From Mauremys mutica (lineage: Eukaryota; Chordata; Testudines; Geoemydidae), in NCBI RefSeq assembly GCF_020497125.1, contig NC_059077.1:27851340-27915339 (forward strand): DNA of 64,000 nt, in the 5' to 3' direction. This document shows positions 36,166 to 47,372 of the stretch, in pieces. A program made the translations under genes and the position numbers. Each line of letters starts with the position of its first letter. Within the stretch, counting starts at the first letter, position 1. The notes under the pieces are model-generated. The model did not search any database. It saw nothing but the letters and a program-made list of their open reading frames with translations, and had not been told where the DNA came from.

Positions 36166-36512
36166 ACTGCTGGTAAGTCACCTGTAAAGGGATGTATATA
36201 TGCACAATCACTGGAAGGTGGGGGGGAGTTACTTACCTGCACAGTAGCTGTTGTTCTTTGAGATGTGTTGTGCACATATATGTTCCCTGGCTCTCCTACC
36301 TTCCCTGTTACTTCAGACATTATATACAGAGATGTGAAGGAGAAGAGAGAGAAGCAGTGGACCTGTCTGTTTTATGCCATCACCTGAGAGCACAAAGAGC
36401 GCATGGGTGCATGTGCTCCCTAGTGATACTGCTAAAAAATCTGATTCAAGTGCACTGGGCACACATATGCCTACAGTGGAATGTATATGTGTTAAACACA
36501 TCTCAAAGTAAC

Positions 36513-37429
36513 CATTTTTTACATCCCATGAAATCTTGTTGAAGTCAGTGTGGCATGAAAAAAAATCTCCTTCATCCTATGTCCCTGACAAGGTGGAACT
36601 TAAACTTGTATATATTACTAGCAAAACATTGATTTACATAAGAGCTAGTAAGTATGGCTCTTTCACTCATGCAAAAAATATATCAAGCTAAGTTGCTTAA
36701 GAATAGGAACTTTACATTTCTTTGTATTTTCTAATACAGTAGAAATTCAGAATAAAAATAAGTCACATTTCATCACTTCATCTGGCAATATTGGACTTCA
36801 AATGAACTAACTCTTCTTAACCTTTTTGTTTATTTTCAAATGCTCCGTTTGAAACTGAACAAATGCATAAAACACTGTTTAATCTGTAACAGCAAGAAGT
36901 GAGGCCAATCAACCAGTATAAACATAAGCTCACACCCTTGCACAGCATCAGTTAAGTTTATGCCACCAGTATAACTCAGTAATTAAAGTTTACTACTTTT
37001 GATATTATAACCCACCCTATACCATAGAGCAAAGGTCTGCCCAAGCATTAAAGTTAGAATACAAACTCTCAGTTTAGGAGCAATATTTTTAAAACGTCAT
37101 AAAAATCAGTATGGCCTTTTAAAAAGTTTACAAATGTGAAAAATGAGAGGAATGGGCTCAGTTTAGCAGATATTTTGATTTTACTTTCACTTTCCTCAAA
37201 ACCAGTTAGGTTTTAAGCAATTTGGCATGTTATGATTAGGTCCATTAACTAATCATGATTTCTCAGAGTACTCCTGTGTACTGTGGCCTCTATCCTGCAA
37301 GTTGATGAGCTCCCTCAACTCCCACTGAAGTCTGCAGCAGAAGCACCTCACAGGAGTGCTCAGAACTTCTCAGGAGCAAGCCCTTAGTTAATAAAGTTCT
37401 AGTTCACTCTTAGATGCGTATATACAACC
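36513..37429. other. Intergenic, no gene seen
   Basis: AT-rich; about 37280-37390 contains a faint dispersed-repeat remnant. Confidence 0.45.
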
Positions 37430-38129
37430 CTATTTTAGGCATCTACGTCCCAGTTTTGGCTCCACTGCAATCCACAAAACTCACGTTTTTCAGAGTAAAA
37501 GTTCCCTGGGGACCTATGTTTCAGCCTCTGGGCATGTACGCTGCTGCCTCTCTCTAGGAGTCCAGATGCCTCTCTCCTGACTAAGCCCCAGAGCAATCCA
37601 CGAACCAGAGGGAAGACAGGCATTTGGCTGCCTAAACTGCATGTGAGGCCTCATCCTGTAAGTGTGCTTTGAAGGACCTACTGGATTGGGTCCCATTTAA
37701 GTATCTGGTTGGAGGAGGAGTTGCCCACCTTGTAATTTTTGGGCCAGTGGTTAGAGTACTTGCCTGTGATGTGGGACACTGGATTTAATTCCCCCATCTC
37801 TATCAGAGGGGGAAAAATATTTGAACAGGGGACTCCCACATTTCAGGAGAGTTCTCTAGCCCCTCAGCTATGGGATATTCTGATGTGGGACACTGGATTT
37901 AATTCCCCCATCTCTATCAGAGGGGGAAAAATATTTGAACAGGGGACTCCCACATTTCAGGAGAGTTCTCTAGCCCCTCAGCTATGGGATATTCTGATGT
38001 GGGGCTTCCTGAGTCTCTCCCATTGAAACTGTTCTGTTGTGGATAAATAGTGAAAGAATGGTTAGTGCAGGGGTCTGGACCCAAGGTCTCCCCCGACCTC
38101 CCAGGTGGTGGCTCTAACCACTGGGCTTA
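37430..38129. repeat. tRNA-like dispersed repeat with inverted ends
   Basis: 'gggccagtggttagagtacttgcc' at about 37740 resembles a tRNA D-arm with an A-box. Its inverted counterpart 'ggctctaaccactgggct' lies at about 38110. The Pol III resemblance suggests a tRNA-derived SINE, and the whole is diverged. A recent 114-bp duplication lies inside. Confidence 0.45.
37767..37994. repeat. Perfect 114-bp tandem duplication
   Basis: Two adjacent copies (37767-37880 and 37881-37994) are identical base for base as I read them. 114 is a multiple of three, so a 95-residue frame passes through as two identical 38-residue blocks. That frame is a coincidence, not a gene. Confidence 0.95.
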
Positions 38130-38557
38130 GGGCTGCCAGGCGTCCAGTTTTTGACCGGAACGCCTGGTCGAAAAGGGACCATGGCGTGCCGACCGGGCCG
38201 TTAAAAGTCCGGTCGGTGGTGCAGGAGGGCCCAGGGCTAAGGCAGGCTCCCTGCCTGCCCTAGGTCCACATGGCTCCTGGAAGCGGCTGCCAGGTCTTTG
38301 CGCCCCTAGCCACATGGGCAGCCAGGGATGCTCCACAGCTCCCATTGGCTGGGAACCGTGCACCCCAAACCCCTCATCCCCAGCCCCATCCCAGAGCCTG
38401 CACCCCTGCCACAGCCCTCTCCCCAACCCCCTGCCCCAGCCCGGTGAAAGTGAGTGAGGGTGGGGGAGAGCGAGGGATGGAGCGAGTGGGGGTGGGGCCT
38501 CAGAGAAGGGGCACGGAAGGTGTGTTAGGTTTTGTGCAATTAGAAAGTTGGCAACCC
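38130..38557. repeat. Dispersed repeat with GGGYTGCCA ends
   Basis: The left end GGGCTGCCAGGCGTCCAG and the right end (reverse complement GGGTTGCCAACTTTC) are loosely inverted. The interior has 'gaccggaacgcctggtcgaaaaggg' and is GC-rich. Family unknown; no target duplication seen. Confidence 0.45.
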
Positions 38558-38885
38558 GAACTGAGCTATGGAGTCATTCCCGCTCTATTCAACCTGACCC
38601 CAACTTGCTCTCCCATCATTAGCCCTAAGCAAATATGTGACCTTTTCACCACTGTCTATTATTCCTTGCCCCCAGATGCCCTACATCTAACACACTTGGC
38701 TGTCACCCCTACCGGTTCTTAACCCAAATAAATTTTAGCATCTCTGTATCTTCCACTACTGCCTACTCTTTACCAAACTGCTACTCTAGCAAGTGATCTC
38801 TCTCTTTTTCTCTCTCCTCAGTTCTGTGACATATAATAGTCCAGTCTCCTAGGGGCTATAATACTTTGATTTAATTGTGGGGTTT

Positions 38886-38975
38886 GGGCTTAGTGTGTGG
38901 TTGTTGGTGGTGTGATATACAGGAGGTCAGACAAGATGATCTGGTAGTCCCTTCTGGCCTTAAACTCTATGATGA
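38886..38975 (+). repeat. CR1-type 3' tail
   Basis: 'aggaggtcagacaagatgat', 'ggtagtcccttctggcctta' and 'aactctatga' are the usual ending of CR1 LINEs and their SINE derivatives. Confidence 0.6.
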
Positions 38976-39130
38976 AGGATATCTGGATTAATTGGTTCCC
39001 CATGTCTACAAGCTCTTGTCTCAGTTCTGCTGCTGCTGTTTTCTCAGTTTCCCTTATGCAAGCTAAGTATTGCACCAGCATTCAATGAATGCATAATATG
39101 GGCACAGCACCATGGAGTACTGAAGAGAGG

Positions 39131-39325
39131 CATTGCGATCTAGTGAATAATGCACATGAGAGTCTGTGACACAGGAACTCCAGTTCAATTGCAGCTCTAT
39201 AGTTGCCTGACTTTGTGCCCTTGGGCAAGTTACTTAACCTTGCTTTGCATCTGTTTCCCACAGATATAACAGAGATAATATTTAATTCTTCAGAGGACTG
39301 TTGTGAGGCTGAATTGGTAATTGTA
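39131..39325 (+). repeat. MIR/CORE-SINE-like fragment
   Basis: 'gagtctgtgacacaggaactccagttcaat', 'gggcaagttacttaacct', 'ctgtttccca' and 'ggactgttgtgaggctgaatt' occur in the order of the MIR consensus, including its conserved core. Confidence 0.65.
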
Positions 39326-41472
39326 AAAATCCCCAAACAGTAAATGCTACTGCTAGCCAGCCACCATATGAGGTTCTACTAGAGAAATCAACGACGACAT
39401 ACTACAGACCAACCTCAGTAATTCTCTGGAACACGAACCCCATTTTAAGAAAAGGAAAATAGGAACACGTTTAAACTATGACCAGCCACTGTGACATTAG
39501 TAGCGTGAAAGTCAAACATTATTCACATTTAAAAACCTTTGCGAGTGAATAGTAGCTGAATTGTGAAACTCTGAGGCCAAATAGAAGTCAAATAGCTACA
39601 GTTAATGTGAGTAAGGTAACTATTTTAGAGATGCTTTAGGTTAATCATTACACTTACTAGTTATCGCACGTAATCAACCCTTAACTGAAGAGTTTATATT
39701 ATGTGGCATAAAGCTAACTTAGTTACACTACTAAGGGAAATTTGTCAAAGACAGCAGTATGTCAAAGTGCCTACAGTGGTACACGTTCATAAAATTGCCC
39801 TCCAGAGTAATTCTGTCACAAATCCATAGAGAGTTAGTTACACAAGCATTGTCCATATAGCAGCACCGCTTTACCTTACAGGAAGACTCAAATCACATGC
39901 TTTCTCTATGCTTAACTGCAGTGAGGAAAAGCTCTGGCAGCTCCCTGCTGCCCTCTGCCTACTAGAGCCTTTCCCCACTGCATAGGGGAACGGGCTCTGG
40001 CAGTGGGACACTATTGATAAAAATAGCACTGTAGAAATGGGATGCACTGCTCGAGCATATAGAGAATTGTGTGGGAGTATATTTCTTAAGATTCTGATGT
40101 GTCTGTATTCTACTCACCCAAGCAGTGCCCTGCCTTCTACATTGCTATTTGTACCTATGCTAGCTGGGAGTGTAGCGCCTGTACTCTACATGCCATTTAT
40201 TTCTAGACAAACGTATAACATTTTATCCAGTCCTGAAAGAACTAGAACTGTATCATTCTGAAACCATTTTTCCAGGTCCACCTGAATTTTACAAGCAAAT
40301 TCAATTCTTGAAGCATGGTTTGGACAGTGGGTAGATTCATTGGCTTGTGGGTGCCTGAAATATACATTCATGCACTGCACTTCACTACCTGTCAAATATG
40401 TTTGTAGCTAGTAACTATTTAACTAATAGGATATTGTTTTCTTGTGACATCATATCATCAGTCCTTGGAGAAAATGAATCCACGTGAATCCCTTTGGTTT
40501 AGTAGGCAATTTGGTAGAAAACTGGAGAAAATGATTGCAGAACTTCCCTATTTCCCCTTCCCTCCCCCTCCCCCAAAAATTGATATTACAGAGAAATCAG
40601 GCGAGGATGAAATCTTACACACTACTGCATGTTGCAGGCACTGGAAATCTACAAATAAATTCCTGTGGGAGCATGTAAAGGACTGGAAACTGCTGTACAA
40701 AGTCATTAAATTTTTTGAAAATATTGTGAACTACACAAGATATTTATGGAAGGTAAATTTTCCTTATAAAAATGAACTGCTGGATGTTACACTGACCATT
40801 ACATTACAGATCTAAGTAAAAGAGGTAAGTCATGTGAATCTGAATATTTAACAGATTGGTAGTATAACAAGAAATTGACGTTACTTTTAAAGAACAGTGG
40901 ATATTTGCAAGACTAGTAAAAATTGTGCTTGCTAAATTAAGTGGTTGACAAGCAGTGTAAGAACTGAAGTTGATCTAATTAAAAATGCATACCAAAAGAT
41001 GTGAAGCTAAAATACAAGGGAAAACAAATGGCAGAAACCAGATCTGTTTGAAATAAATGCAGGGTCAATCATAACATGGCACAAATGTATCCAGTACATG
41101 AGTTGCAGTGTCATGATACAATAAAAACAGCCATTTTGCATAAGTGTGCCCCATGCAATACAAATTGCAGAAACGCAAAAGCAAAAGACATTCACATGTA
41201 TACTGCTGCTGGACAAAGCTCTGGTGATGATGCAGAAGCAGGGTTAGTTTTGTTAGAATCTGTTAATAAATTTACAAGGTTCTACAACGGATTGGTTTGT
41301 GGCACAAATAAATTAACAAAATGTGAGTCCCAAAATAGACAATAAAACTGAGTGCAAAGTAATCAGAGGAAGCGCATACAAAATGAATAACAATCTTTTG
41401 ATGTTACAATTAAAAAACTACGTTTGTTTAAAATAGCTCAGACAAGTCCATCTGGCAAAGCCATCCTGGGAT
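39326..41472. other. Intergenic, no gene seen
   Basis: AT-rich. A 123-residue plus frame at 40444-40815 has no recognisable domain and low-complexity parts (poly-Pro), and I do not consider it a gene. Confidence 0.45.
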
Positions 41473-41480
41473 GTCTAGAC

Positions 41481-41783
41481 CAGGGGTTCTCAACCTTTTC
41501 TTTTTGAGGCCCCCTCAACATGCTATAGAAACTCCACGGCCCAGGTGTGCCACAGCAACTGTTTTTCTGCATATAAAAACCAGGGCCAGTGTTAGGGGGT
41601 AGCAAGGAGAGCAATTGCCTGGGACCCCTCACATAATAGGGGGCACTGTGAAGCTAAGTGTGGTGGGACTTCTGCTTTCTGCCCTGGGCCCTAGCGAGTC
41701 TAACGCCAGCCATGCTTGGTGGACCCCCTGAAACCTGCTTGTGGCCACCCACAGAGCCCTGGACCCCTGGTTGAGAACCACTG
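41481..41783. mobile_element. hAT MITE with 8-bp target duplication
   Basis: The ends CAGGGGTTCTCAACC and (inverted) CAGTGGTTCTCAACC differ once in 15. GTCTAGAC (41473-41480) and GTCTAGAT (41784-41791) form an 8-bp duplication with one change, typical of hAT transposons. The 303-bp interior has no transposase. Confidence 0.85.
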
Positions 41784-41791
41784 GTCTAGAT

Positions 41792-43512
41792 AATGACAAA
41801 TACCATTCAGAAGAGTTTGAAACTGTGAATAGGAAGTTGCATGTGTGCTAAACTGAAGATCCATCTACAAATGCATATGACAAAAATGGGTGCATGGCTT
41901 GGCTACTTAACAAGATGCAAAACTAAGTATTTAAAGATGTGATCAAGCGTTTAACAGATTTGGATGCAGTAAGGTTATGGGACGCACCCCACCCATGTAC
42001 CTATCTGCTCCACCGATACTGACTTGGACTCATTCATTCCATGGGGTGGCGTACCCGAGCCCACTTATCCACTGACACTTGAAAAACCCTTGCACCCCAA
42101 TCTGGGTCTATGCCGGTTATGCGATATGTATGTATCTTTTCATCCTGGCAAACGATATCTGTAACCCCCCATAACCCAAGCCTGACCCCAGATGTACAGT
42201 ACCTTCCCTCTCAACCTGTGTATATTTCATTTCAAACATTTACTTTAATAACATTTTTAAATCTGTTCTTATCTCTTTGGTCAGTGTGACACCAAAAATA
42301 CATACACCAGGTACAGTCCCATTCACTCTGAGAAATAAGTTAAAAGCTGGCAAAATTCAATGTTATTGAGCAAACACAGAAGCCAGCTGCCAGGGTTAGC
42401 ACTATAGTCACTACAATAAAACCAAACAAATGAAGGATTTGTATAGATCCAAAAGATGCAAATAAGGTCATAAAAAATTAGCACAACACTATAAAAAGAG
42501 TTGAAGTCATTTCTAGACTCCAGAATGCAGGATTATGTTTAGTTCTGAATGCAAGTCAAAGGTTTGGGCAGCGCCAACTCAATGGTAATGTATTGCCTAG
42601 CCTCTTGTGTCAATAACTGTGAATTGCTGAACGATTGTTATATTGCATGTCACGATAAACTGCTTTCAAGTTTCAGTTAGACAAATTCTACACAATTGCC
42701 ATTTCTACACATTTGACATTTAAAAAGTATTGACAATTTCAAAAAGTTAAGAAAAAACTGGAAGGTCATATTTGTTTCCCCTTGAAGTTTACTTTTGTTA
42801 CATATTTAGTTCTTTCTGCAGAAAAACTAAAGTTCAGACTATCTGGCTCACTCTGTCCCCTTTGCACTGCTACAATGGTGCAAAGAACCACAGCACCACC
42901 AGATCTCCCTAGCTGAGCATTCTTCTGGAACAGGAAGTCCCAGGGGGCATAGCCACGTTCTACACCACCCAGTCTGCATACCCTGGCATAGGGGTGTATG
43001 GAGAACAGAGAGAGTAAAGAAGGGATGTGGCCAAAGGGCACAGATAGGGGCCATAACCAGCTGACATATTTTAGAGCAGCCCGGCTCTAAACTAGAGTCA
43101 ATGTACAGCCAGCCCAAGAATCAGGGACCTGCGCTGGCTCCCTTGCACAGCTGAGAATTTGGGTCTGAGTCTCCAGCATGATGTATCCCAACACAAGTCA
43201 TCTGAAGAGCTGCCATGGCAGTTTTCACTGATGTCTGGTGAGGTCTTAGTCTTCTGTCATTATAGATTCACATAGACAAAATGTTGATACTGTAAGTGTG
43301 CTTCATTAGACTTTATGTTGAACGTTCTGTGACAGTTTGAAAATCTACTGTTTTGTGCAGTTCAGGTCTCACTGGTTCCCCTGAATAGCACATTGGAAAT
43401 AACTGGTTTCATTCAAGTCCTGCTCCTAAGAGCAAAGGAGCAACTCGTATTTATCATGGATGTTAATTAATGAAGCAAGATAAAACTGAACTATCAATCT
43501 ATTTTTAATATC
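41792..43512. other. Intergenic, one dispersed-repeat remnant
   Basis: About 42840-43180 looks like an old reptile repeat ('ctttgcactgctacaatggtgcaaag', 'cagcccaagaatcagggacctg'). The remainder is unique-looking. Confidence 0.4.
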
Positions 43513-44179
43513 AGAGTCTCACTAGTTCATCTGCAAATTTGACACCATCAGCTCAGGATTAAACAAAGACTGTGAATGGCTAGCCAACTACAAAAGCGGT
43601 TTCTCCTCCCTTGGTTTTCACATCTCAACTGCTAGAAGAGGGCCTCATCCTCCCTGATTGAACTAACCTTGTTATCTCTAGCCTGCTTCTTGCTTGCATA
43701 TATATACCTGCCCCTGGAAATTTCCACTACATGCATACGACGAAGTGGGTATTCACCCACAAAAGCTCATGCTCCAATATGTCTGTTAGTCTATAAGGTG
43801 CCACAGGACTCTTTGCTGCTTTTACAGATAAAGGGTATGGCTACACTGGCGAGTTGCAGCGCTGGTAGTTTGCAGCGCTGGTCGTCCAGCTGTGCAGGGC
43901 CAGCGCTGCAGTGTGGCCACACTGACAGCTACCAGCGCTGCAGTGTGGCCACATTTGCAGCATTTGCAACGCTGTACTGAGAGGTGCATTGTGGGCAGCT
44001 ATCCCACAGAGCACCTCGTCCCGTTTTGGCGCTGAGTATTGTGGGAAGGGGAAGGAAGTGTGTGGGTCATTCCGCTTCCTGTTCCAATGCCCCGTGGTGC
44101 ATCGCTTCACTTCCCAGCAGTCACAGTTTCCCCGTCCACATTTCTTGCCATTGTGAGTGCAGCACGCTTTCTGTGTGAA

Positions 44180-45415
44180 ATGGAGCCTGAGCTGCTGAGG
44201 ACTTTGCTGATGACTGTCACCAGCACATCACGTTTGGCAGTTGAGCTATTCCTTCAGCTCCAAAGTGACTGTGAGGAGTCCGACGATGATCTGGATTTGC
44301 CTAATGCGGGTGACATGAAATTGCTTGTGGCGGTAACGGAAATGCTCAGCACCGTGGAACGCTGCTTTTGGGCTCGTGAAACAAGCAGTGAGTGGTGGGA
44401 TCACATTGTCATGGAAGTCTGGGATGACGAGCAGTGGCTGCAGAACTTTCGTATGAGAAAAGCCACTTTCATGGGACTGTGTGCTGAGCTCGCCCCCACC
44501 CTGCGGCGCAAGGACACGAGATTGAGAGCTGCCCTGACGGTGGAGAAGCGTGTGGCTATTGCAATCTGGAAGCTGGCAACTCCAGACAGCTACCGATCGG
44601 TCGGGAACCAGTTTGGAGTGGGAAACATGGGAATTGTTTTGATGCAAGTTTGCAGGGCCATTAATCGCATCCTGCTAAGGAGAACCGTGACTGTGGGGAA
44701 TGTGCAGGACATTGTGGATGGCTTTGCAGAAATGGGTTTCCCTAACTGTGGAGGGGCGATAGATGGGACGCATATTCCTATTCTGGCACCACCCCACCTA
44801 GCCTACGAGTACATTAATCGCAAGGGGTATTTCTCTATGGTTCTCCAGGCGCTTGTGGATCACCGTGGGCATTTCATTGACATTTACACAGGCTGGCCTG
44901 GAAAGGTGCATGATGCACGCATCTTTCGGAACAGTGGCCTGTTCAGGAAGATGCAGGAAGGGACATTTTTCCCAGACCGAAAGATCACAGTAGGGGACGT
45001 TGAAATGCCCATTGTGATCCTTGGGGACCCCGCTTACCCATTAATATCTTGGCTCATGAAACCCTATACAGGGAAGCTGGACAGGAGCCAGGACCATTTC
45101 AACTACAGGCTGAACCGGTGCCGAATGACTGTGGAGTGTGCTTTCGGGCGTTTAAAAGGATGCTGGCAGGCGCTTTATGGGAAGCTAGACTTGGGGGAAA
45201 GCAGCATCCCTGCAGTTATATCCGCGTGCTGTACCCTCCATAATATTTGTGAAGGGAAGGGTGAAACATTCTGCCAGGCATTGACCAACGAGGTACAAGT
45301 CCTGGAGGCTGAATTTGCACAGCCAGACAGCAGGGCTACTAGAGACGCCCACCACAGGGCAACAAGGATTAGGGATGCCTTGAGGGAGGAATTTGAGGCT
45401 GAAAGCCAACAGTAA
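44180..45415 (+). CDS. HARBI1-like DDE transposase, intact
   Basis: The frame from ATG 44180 (MEPELLRTLLMTVTS) encodes 411 residues; upstream in-frame starts are a TTG and an ATG at 44087. The acidic N-terminus leads into a helical domain with EVWDDEQWLQNFRMRKATF, then a helix-turn-helix-like block (TVEKRVAIAIWKLATPDSYR, SVGNQFGVG). The DDE_Tnp_4 catalytic blocks follow: D195 in GGAIDGTH, D283 in LGDPAYPL and E319 in VECAFGRLKGCW, with GYFSMVLQALVD and GWPGKVHDARIF between. Family members run about 350-430 residues, so the length is complete. It cuts and pastes the element by recognising its termini together with the Myb-like partner. No stop or frameshift is seen. Confidence 0.9.
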   Translation: MEPELLRTLLMTVTSTSRLAVELFLQLQSDCEESDDDLDLPNAGDMKLLVAVTEMLSTVERCFWARETSSEWWDHIVMEVWDDEQWLQNFRMRKATFMGLCAELAPTLRRKDTRLRAALTVEKRVAIAIWKLATPDSYRSVGNQFGVGNMGIVLMQVCRAINRILLRRTVTVGNVQDIVDGFAEMGFPNCGGAIDGTHIPILAPPHLAYEYINRKGYFSMVLQALVDHRGHFIDIYTGWPGKVHDARIFRNSGLFRKMQEGTFFPDRKITVGDVEMPIVILGDPAYPLISWLMKPYTGKLDRSQDHFNYRLNRCRMTVECAFGRLKGCWQALYGKLDLGESSIPAVISACCTLHNICEGKGETFCQALTNEVQVLEAEFAQPDSRATRDAHHRATRIRDALREEFEAESQQ

Positions 45416-45536
45416 TGTTTTTTGCCTTGACCAGGAGTGATGTGCACTGGTTACAGTGCTTTTAAGTGCCTGTGTTTTCCTTGCTGTTTGTTACCTGTGT
45501 TTTCCTTGGGGTTTGTTATCTTTCACTTTATGCAAT

Positions 45537-45573
45537 AATAAAAACTGTTTCATAATCAAATAAATCATTTATT
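45537..45573. terminator. Converging poly(A) signals of the Harbinger genes
   Basis: AATAAA on the plus strand (45537-45542) serves the transposase, and TTTATT at 45568-45573 is an AATAAA for the minus-strand Myb-like gene. The decayed copy at 17.27 kb has the same arrangement. Confidence 0.65.
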
Positions 45574-45622
45574 TAAAAAAAGGAAGTAAACGGGCAGGGG
45601 GGTTGGTTGTTGAACTGTACAT

Positions 45623-47372
45623 TCATAGGTTTGCATATGTACTGCCAGGTGTGCTGTGCACCTCAGCATTGTACTGTTGCATGGTGATGGGGGTTGAGTG
45701 CAGAGAGTAAGGGTCGTAATTCTCTGGGCTCATAGGTGACCGTACAGGTGTCGGGGGCAGCTGGTGATGGTGTAGGTAAGAACCTGGATGCTGGGGAACG
45801 GGACTTGGAGCTGACATTGGTGCACAGGGGAAAGAGGTTTGGGAGGGTGGGGGTTTGGCATGGTAGTGCTCTGCTTGCATGGCTACCAGTGACTGCATAT
45901 AGTCTGTTTGGTGCGCCATGAGGTTTATAAACTGCCTCGTGGTTTTCTTCAGCGACAACTCCTTTCTCCTGCTTTCTGTTTCCTTCCAGTGCTGCATTTT
46001 TTCTCTCCATTCCTGCGCAGTTTTATTCTCTGTTGCACACTGGTTCATAACTGCCTTCACCAAGTCTTCCTTGCTTTTCTTAGGCTTCCTTCTAAGGTTC
46101 TGAAGTTTTCTTTCAGTCACTGATAAGGCCGGTCCAGGACTAGTCAAGGACACTATAAAAATATAGCAAATGATACATTTTAAGAGAGCCTGCATTGTGT
46201 ATAATCTGAAGTTAGTTTCCAGTCTCATACTGTAGCATTCCTCACACATTTCAAACACAGCTAGAGAATTCACAGCCTCCCAGAAATGGTAAGTAAGGGT
46301 AAGGCAGTAGAGTAGAAGTCAATAAAACCTGGGAGACATGTTCCTGCCGCGGTTTGCCTGGGCAGGGGGCTTATTGCTTCATGGGTGCACTGCTGTTTGT
46401 GGGCTTTGGGAAAGGCAGGAAGCTGCTGTTGGGACCTGCATTGAAACACTGTGCCTCCCTCCATGTCACACAGGAGTTAATACTTGAAGATATCTCCCTG
46501 CTACGGGTTACCTGGGAAGCAAGGGAGGGTCTCCTACAACAATGCGGATTCCGCCCTGGCCCCTATGCTGCTTGCCTGTGTGCAGCCATGGTCCCCCCAC
46601 CCCTCCTGGAACAGAGGCGCGGACGCGTTAGCCTGACTGGGACAGGGACCACACTGGCTCTCCCTTTAAACTTGCTCAAGCGAATTGCCTATGCTCTTGC
46701 AGAAACTTTTGAAGAGATTACAGAGGCAGATTACCGCGACGTGATAGACCACATCTATGCGATATTCCACGTCTAGGCATGCAAGCATGCAGCCATACCA
46801 CCTGCTCCTCTCCCAAAACATTTGCATTGCAATAAAAGCTGCTTACCTGGGACCTGCTCCTGTGATTCTTCTGCACCAAGTTCCAGGTGCTGCGACTGGC
46901 TAGCTTCCTCCTGGCTTGAGAAGAGCTCCTGACTGCATGCCTCCTGGGACTCCGGGGTGTCTCCCCCCACCACAGTAGCCTCACTGTCTGTTTGGATCTC
47001 CCCCTCCACCTCCCTCTCCTCTACCAGCTCTGAACTGTCCATCGTGGTCCTTGGATTTACAGAGGGGTCACCCCCATAAATCGCATCCAGCTCCTTGTAA
47101 AAACGGCAGGTCGTGGGGGCAGCGCCGGAGCGGCGGTTTCCCTCGCGTGCTTTGCAATAGGCACTCCGCAGCTCCTTTACTTTAACCCTGCACTGTAGTG
47201 CGTCCCGGTCATGGCCCCTTTCCAGCATGTCTCTTGATACCTGGGCAAAGGTATCATAATTCTTACGGCTAGAGCGCAGCTGTGCCTGCACAGATTCCTC
47301 CCCCCAAACACTGATGAGGTCCATCAGCTTGCCATTGCTCCATGCTGGGGCTCATTTGCCGCGTGGAGGCAT
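45623..47372 (-). pseudogene. Harbinger Myb/SANT-like partner, two exons, stop at codon 7
   Basis: Exon 1 opens with ATG at 47372 (MPPRGK) and meets TGA at 47354-47352, where relatives have a basic residue; the frame then continues APAWSNGKLMDLISVWGEES. An internal Met at 47324 could restart it. The trihelix domain (W, LISVWGEE, Q.QLR.S.RNYDTFA, HDRDALQCRVKVKELRSAY) is complete if codon 7 is read through. An acidic Ser/Glu linker follows, then a GTAAGC donor at 46846-46841. Exon 2 (46152-45623) after TTTTTATAG rejoins in frame and gives a Lys/Arg-rich coiled coil (RKLQNLRRKPKKSKEDL) and a Pro-rich tail. The partner is thought to bind terminal repeats and carry the transposase into the nucleus. 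Confidence 0.8.

Larger units (their letters stand above)
27545..36512 (+). mobile_element. DIRS-type retrotransposon relic, split by a younger LTR element
   Basis: DIRS sequence lies at about 27545-28127 and 34919-36512, with the 6.8-kb LTR retrotransposon between. The left end ('ttcttccagtgattgtgcacatacatattccactg') reappears inverted near the right end ('atatatgcacaatcactggaag' at about 36196 and 'cagtggaatgtatatg' at about 36474). This matches the inverted terminal and internal complementary repeats of DIRS elements. The left part holds a gag-like segment and the right part a tyrosine recombinase. No RT/RNase H region lies between them, so the copy is internally deleted. Confidence 0.7.

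Noticed and set aside
37740..37800. Possible tRNA gene
   Set aside because: Only A-box-like similarity; no cloverleaf can be drawn and the region is a dispersed repeat.
37739..38026. 95-residue frame with two identical 38-residue blocks
   Set aside because: It is a side effect of the 114-bp duplication in a non-coding repeat; no start context or homology.
40444..40815. 123-residue plus-strand frame
   Set aside because: Low-complexity, no recognised motif, AT-rich surroundings, no splice or promoter signal.
43822..43835. 3-bp target duplication for the Harbinger element
   Set aside because: The left flank ends 'gataaa' and the right begins 'ccagac'. No trinucleotide is shared, so I do not claim one.
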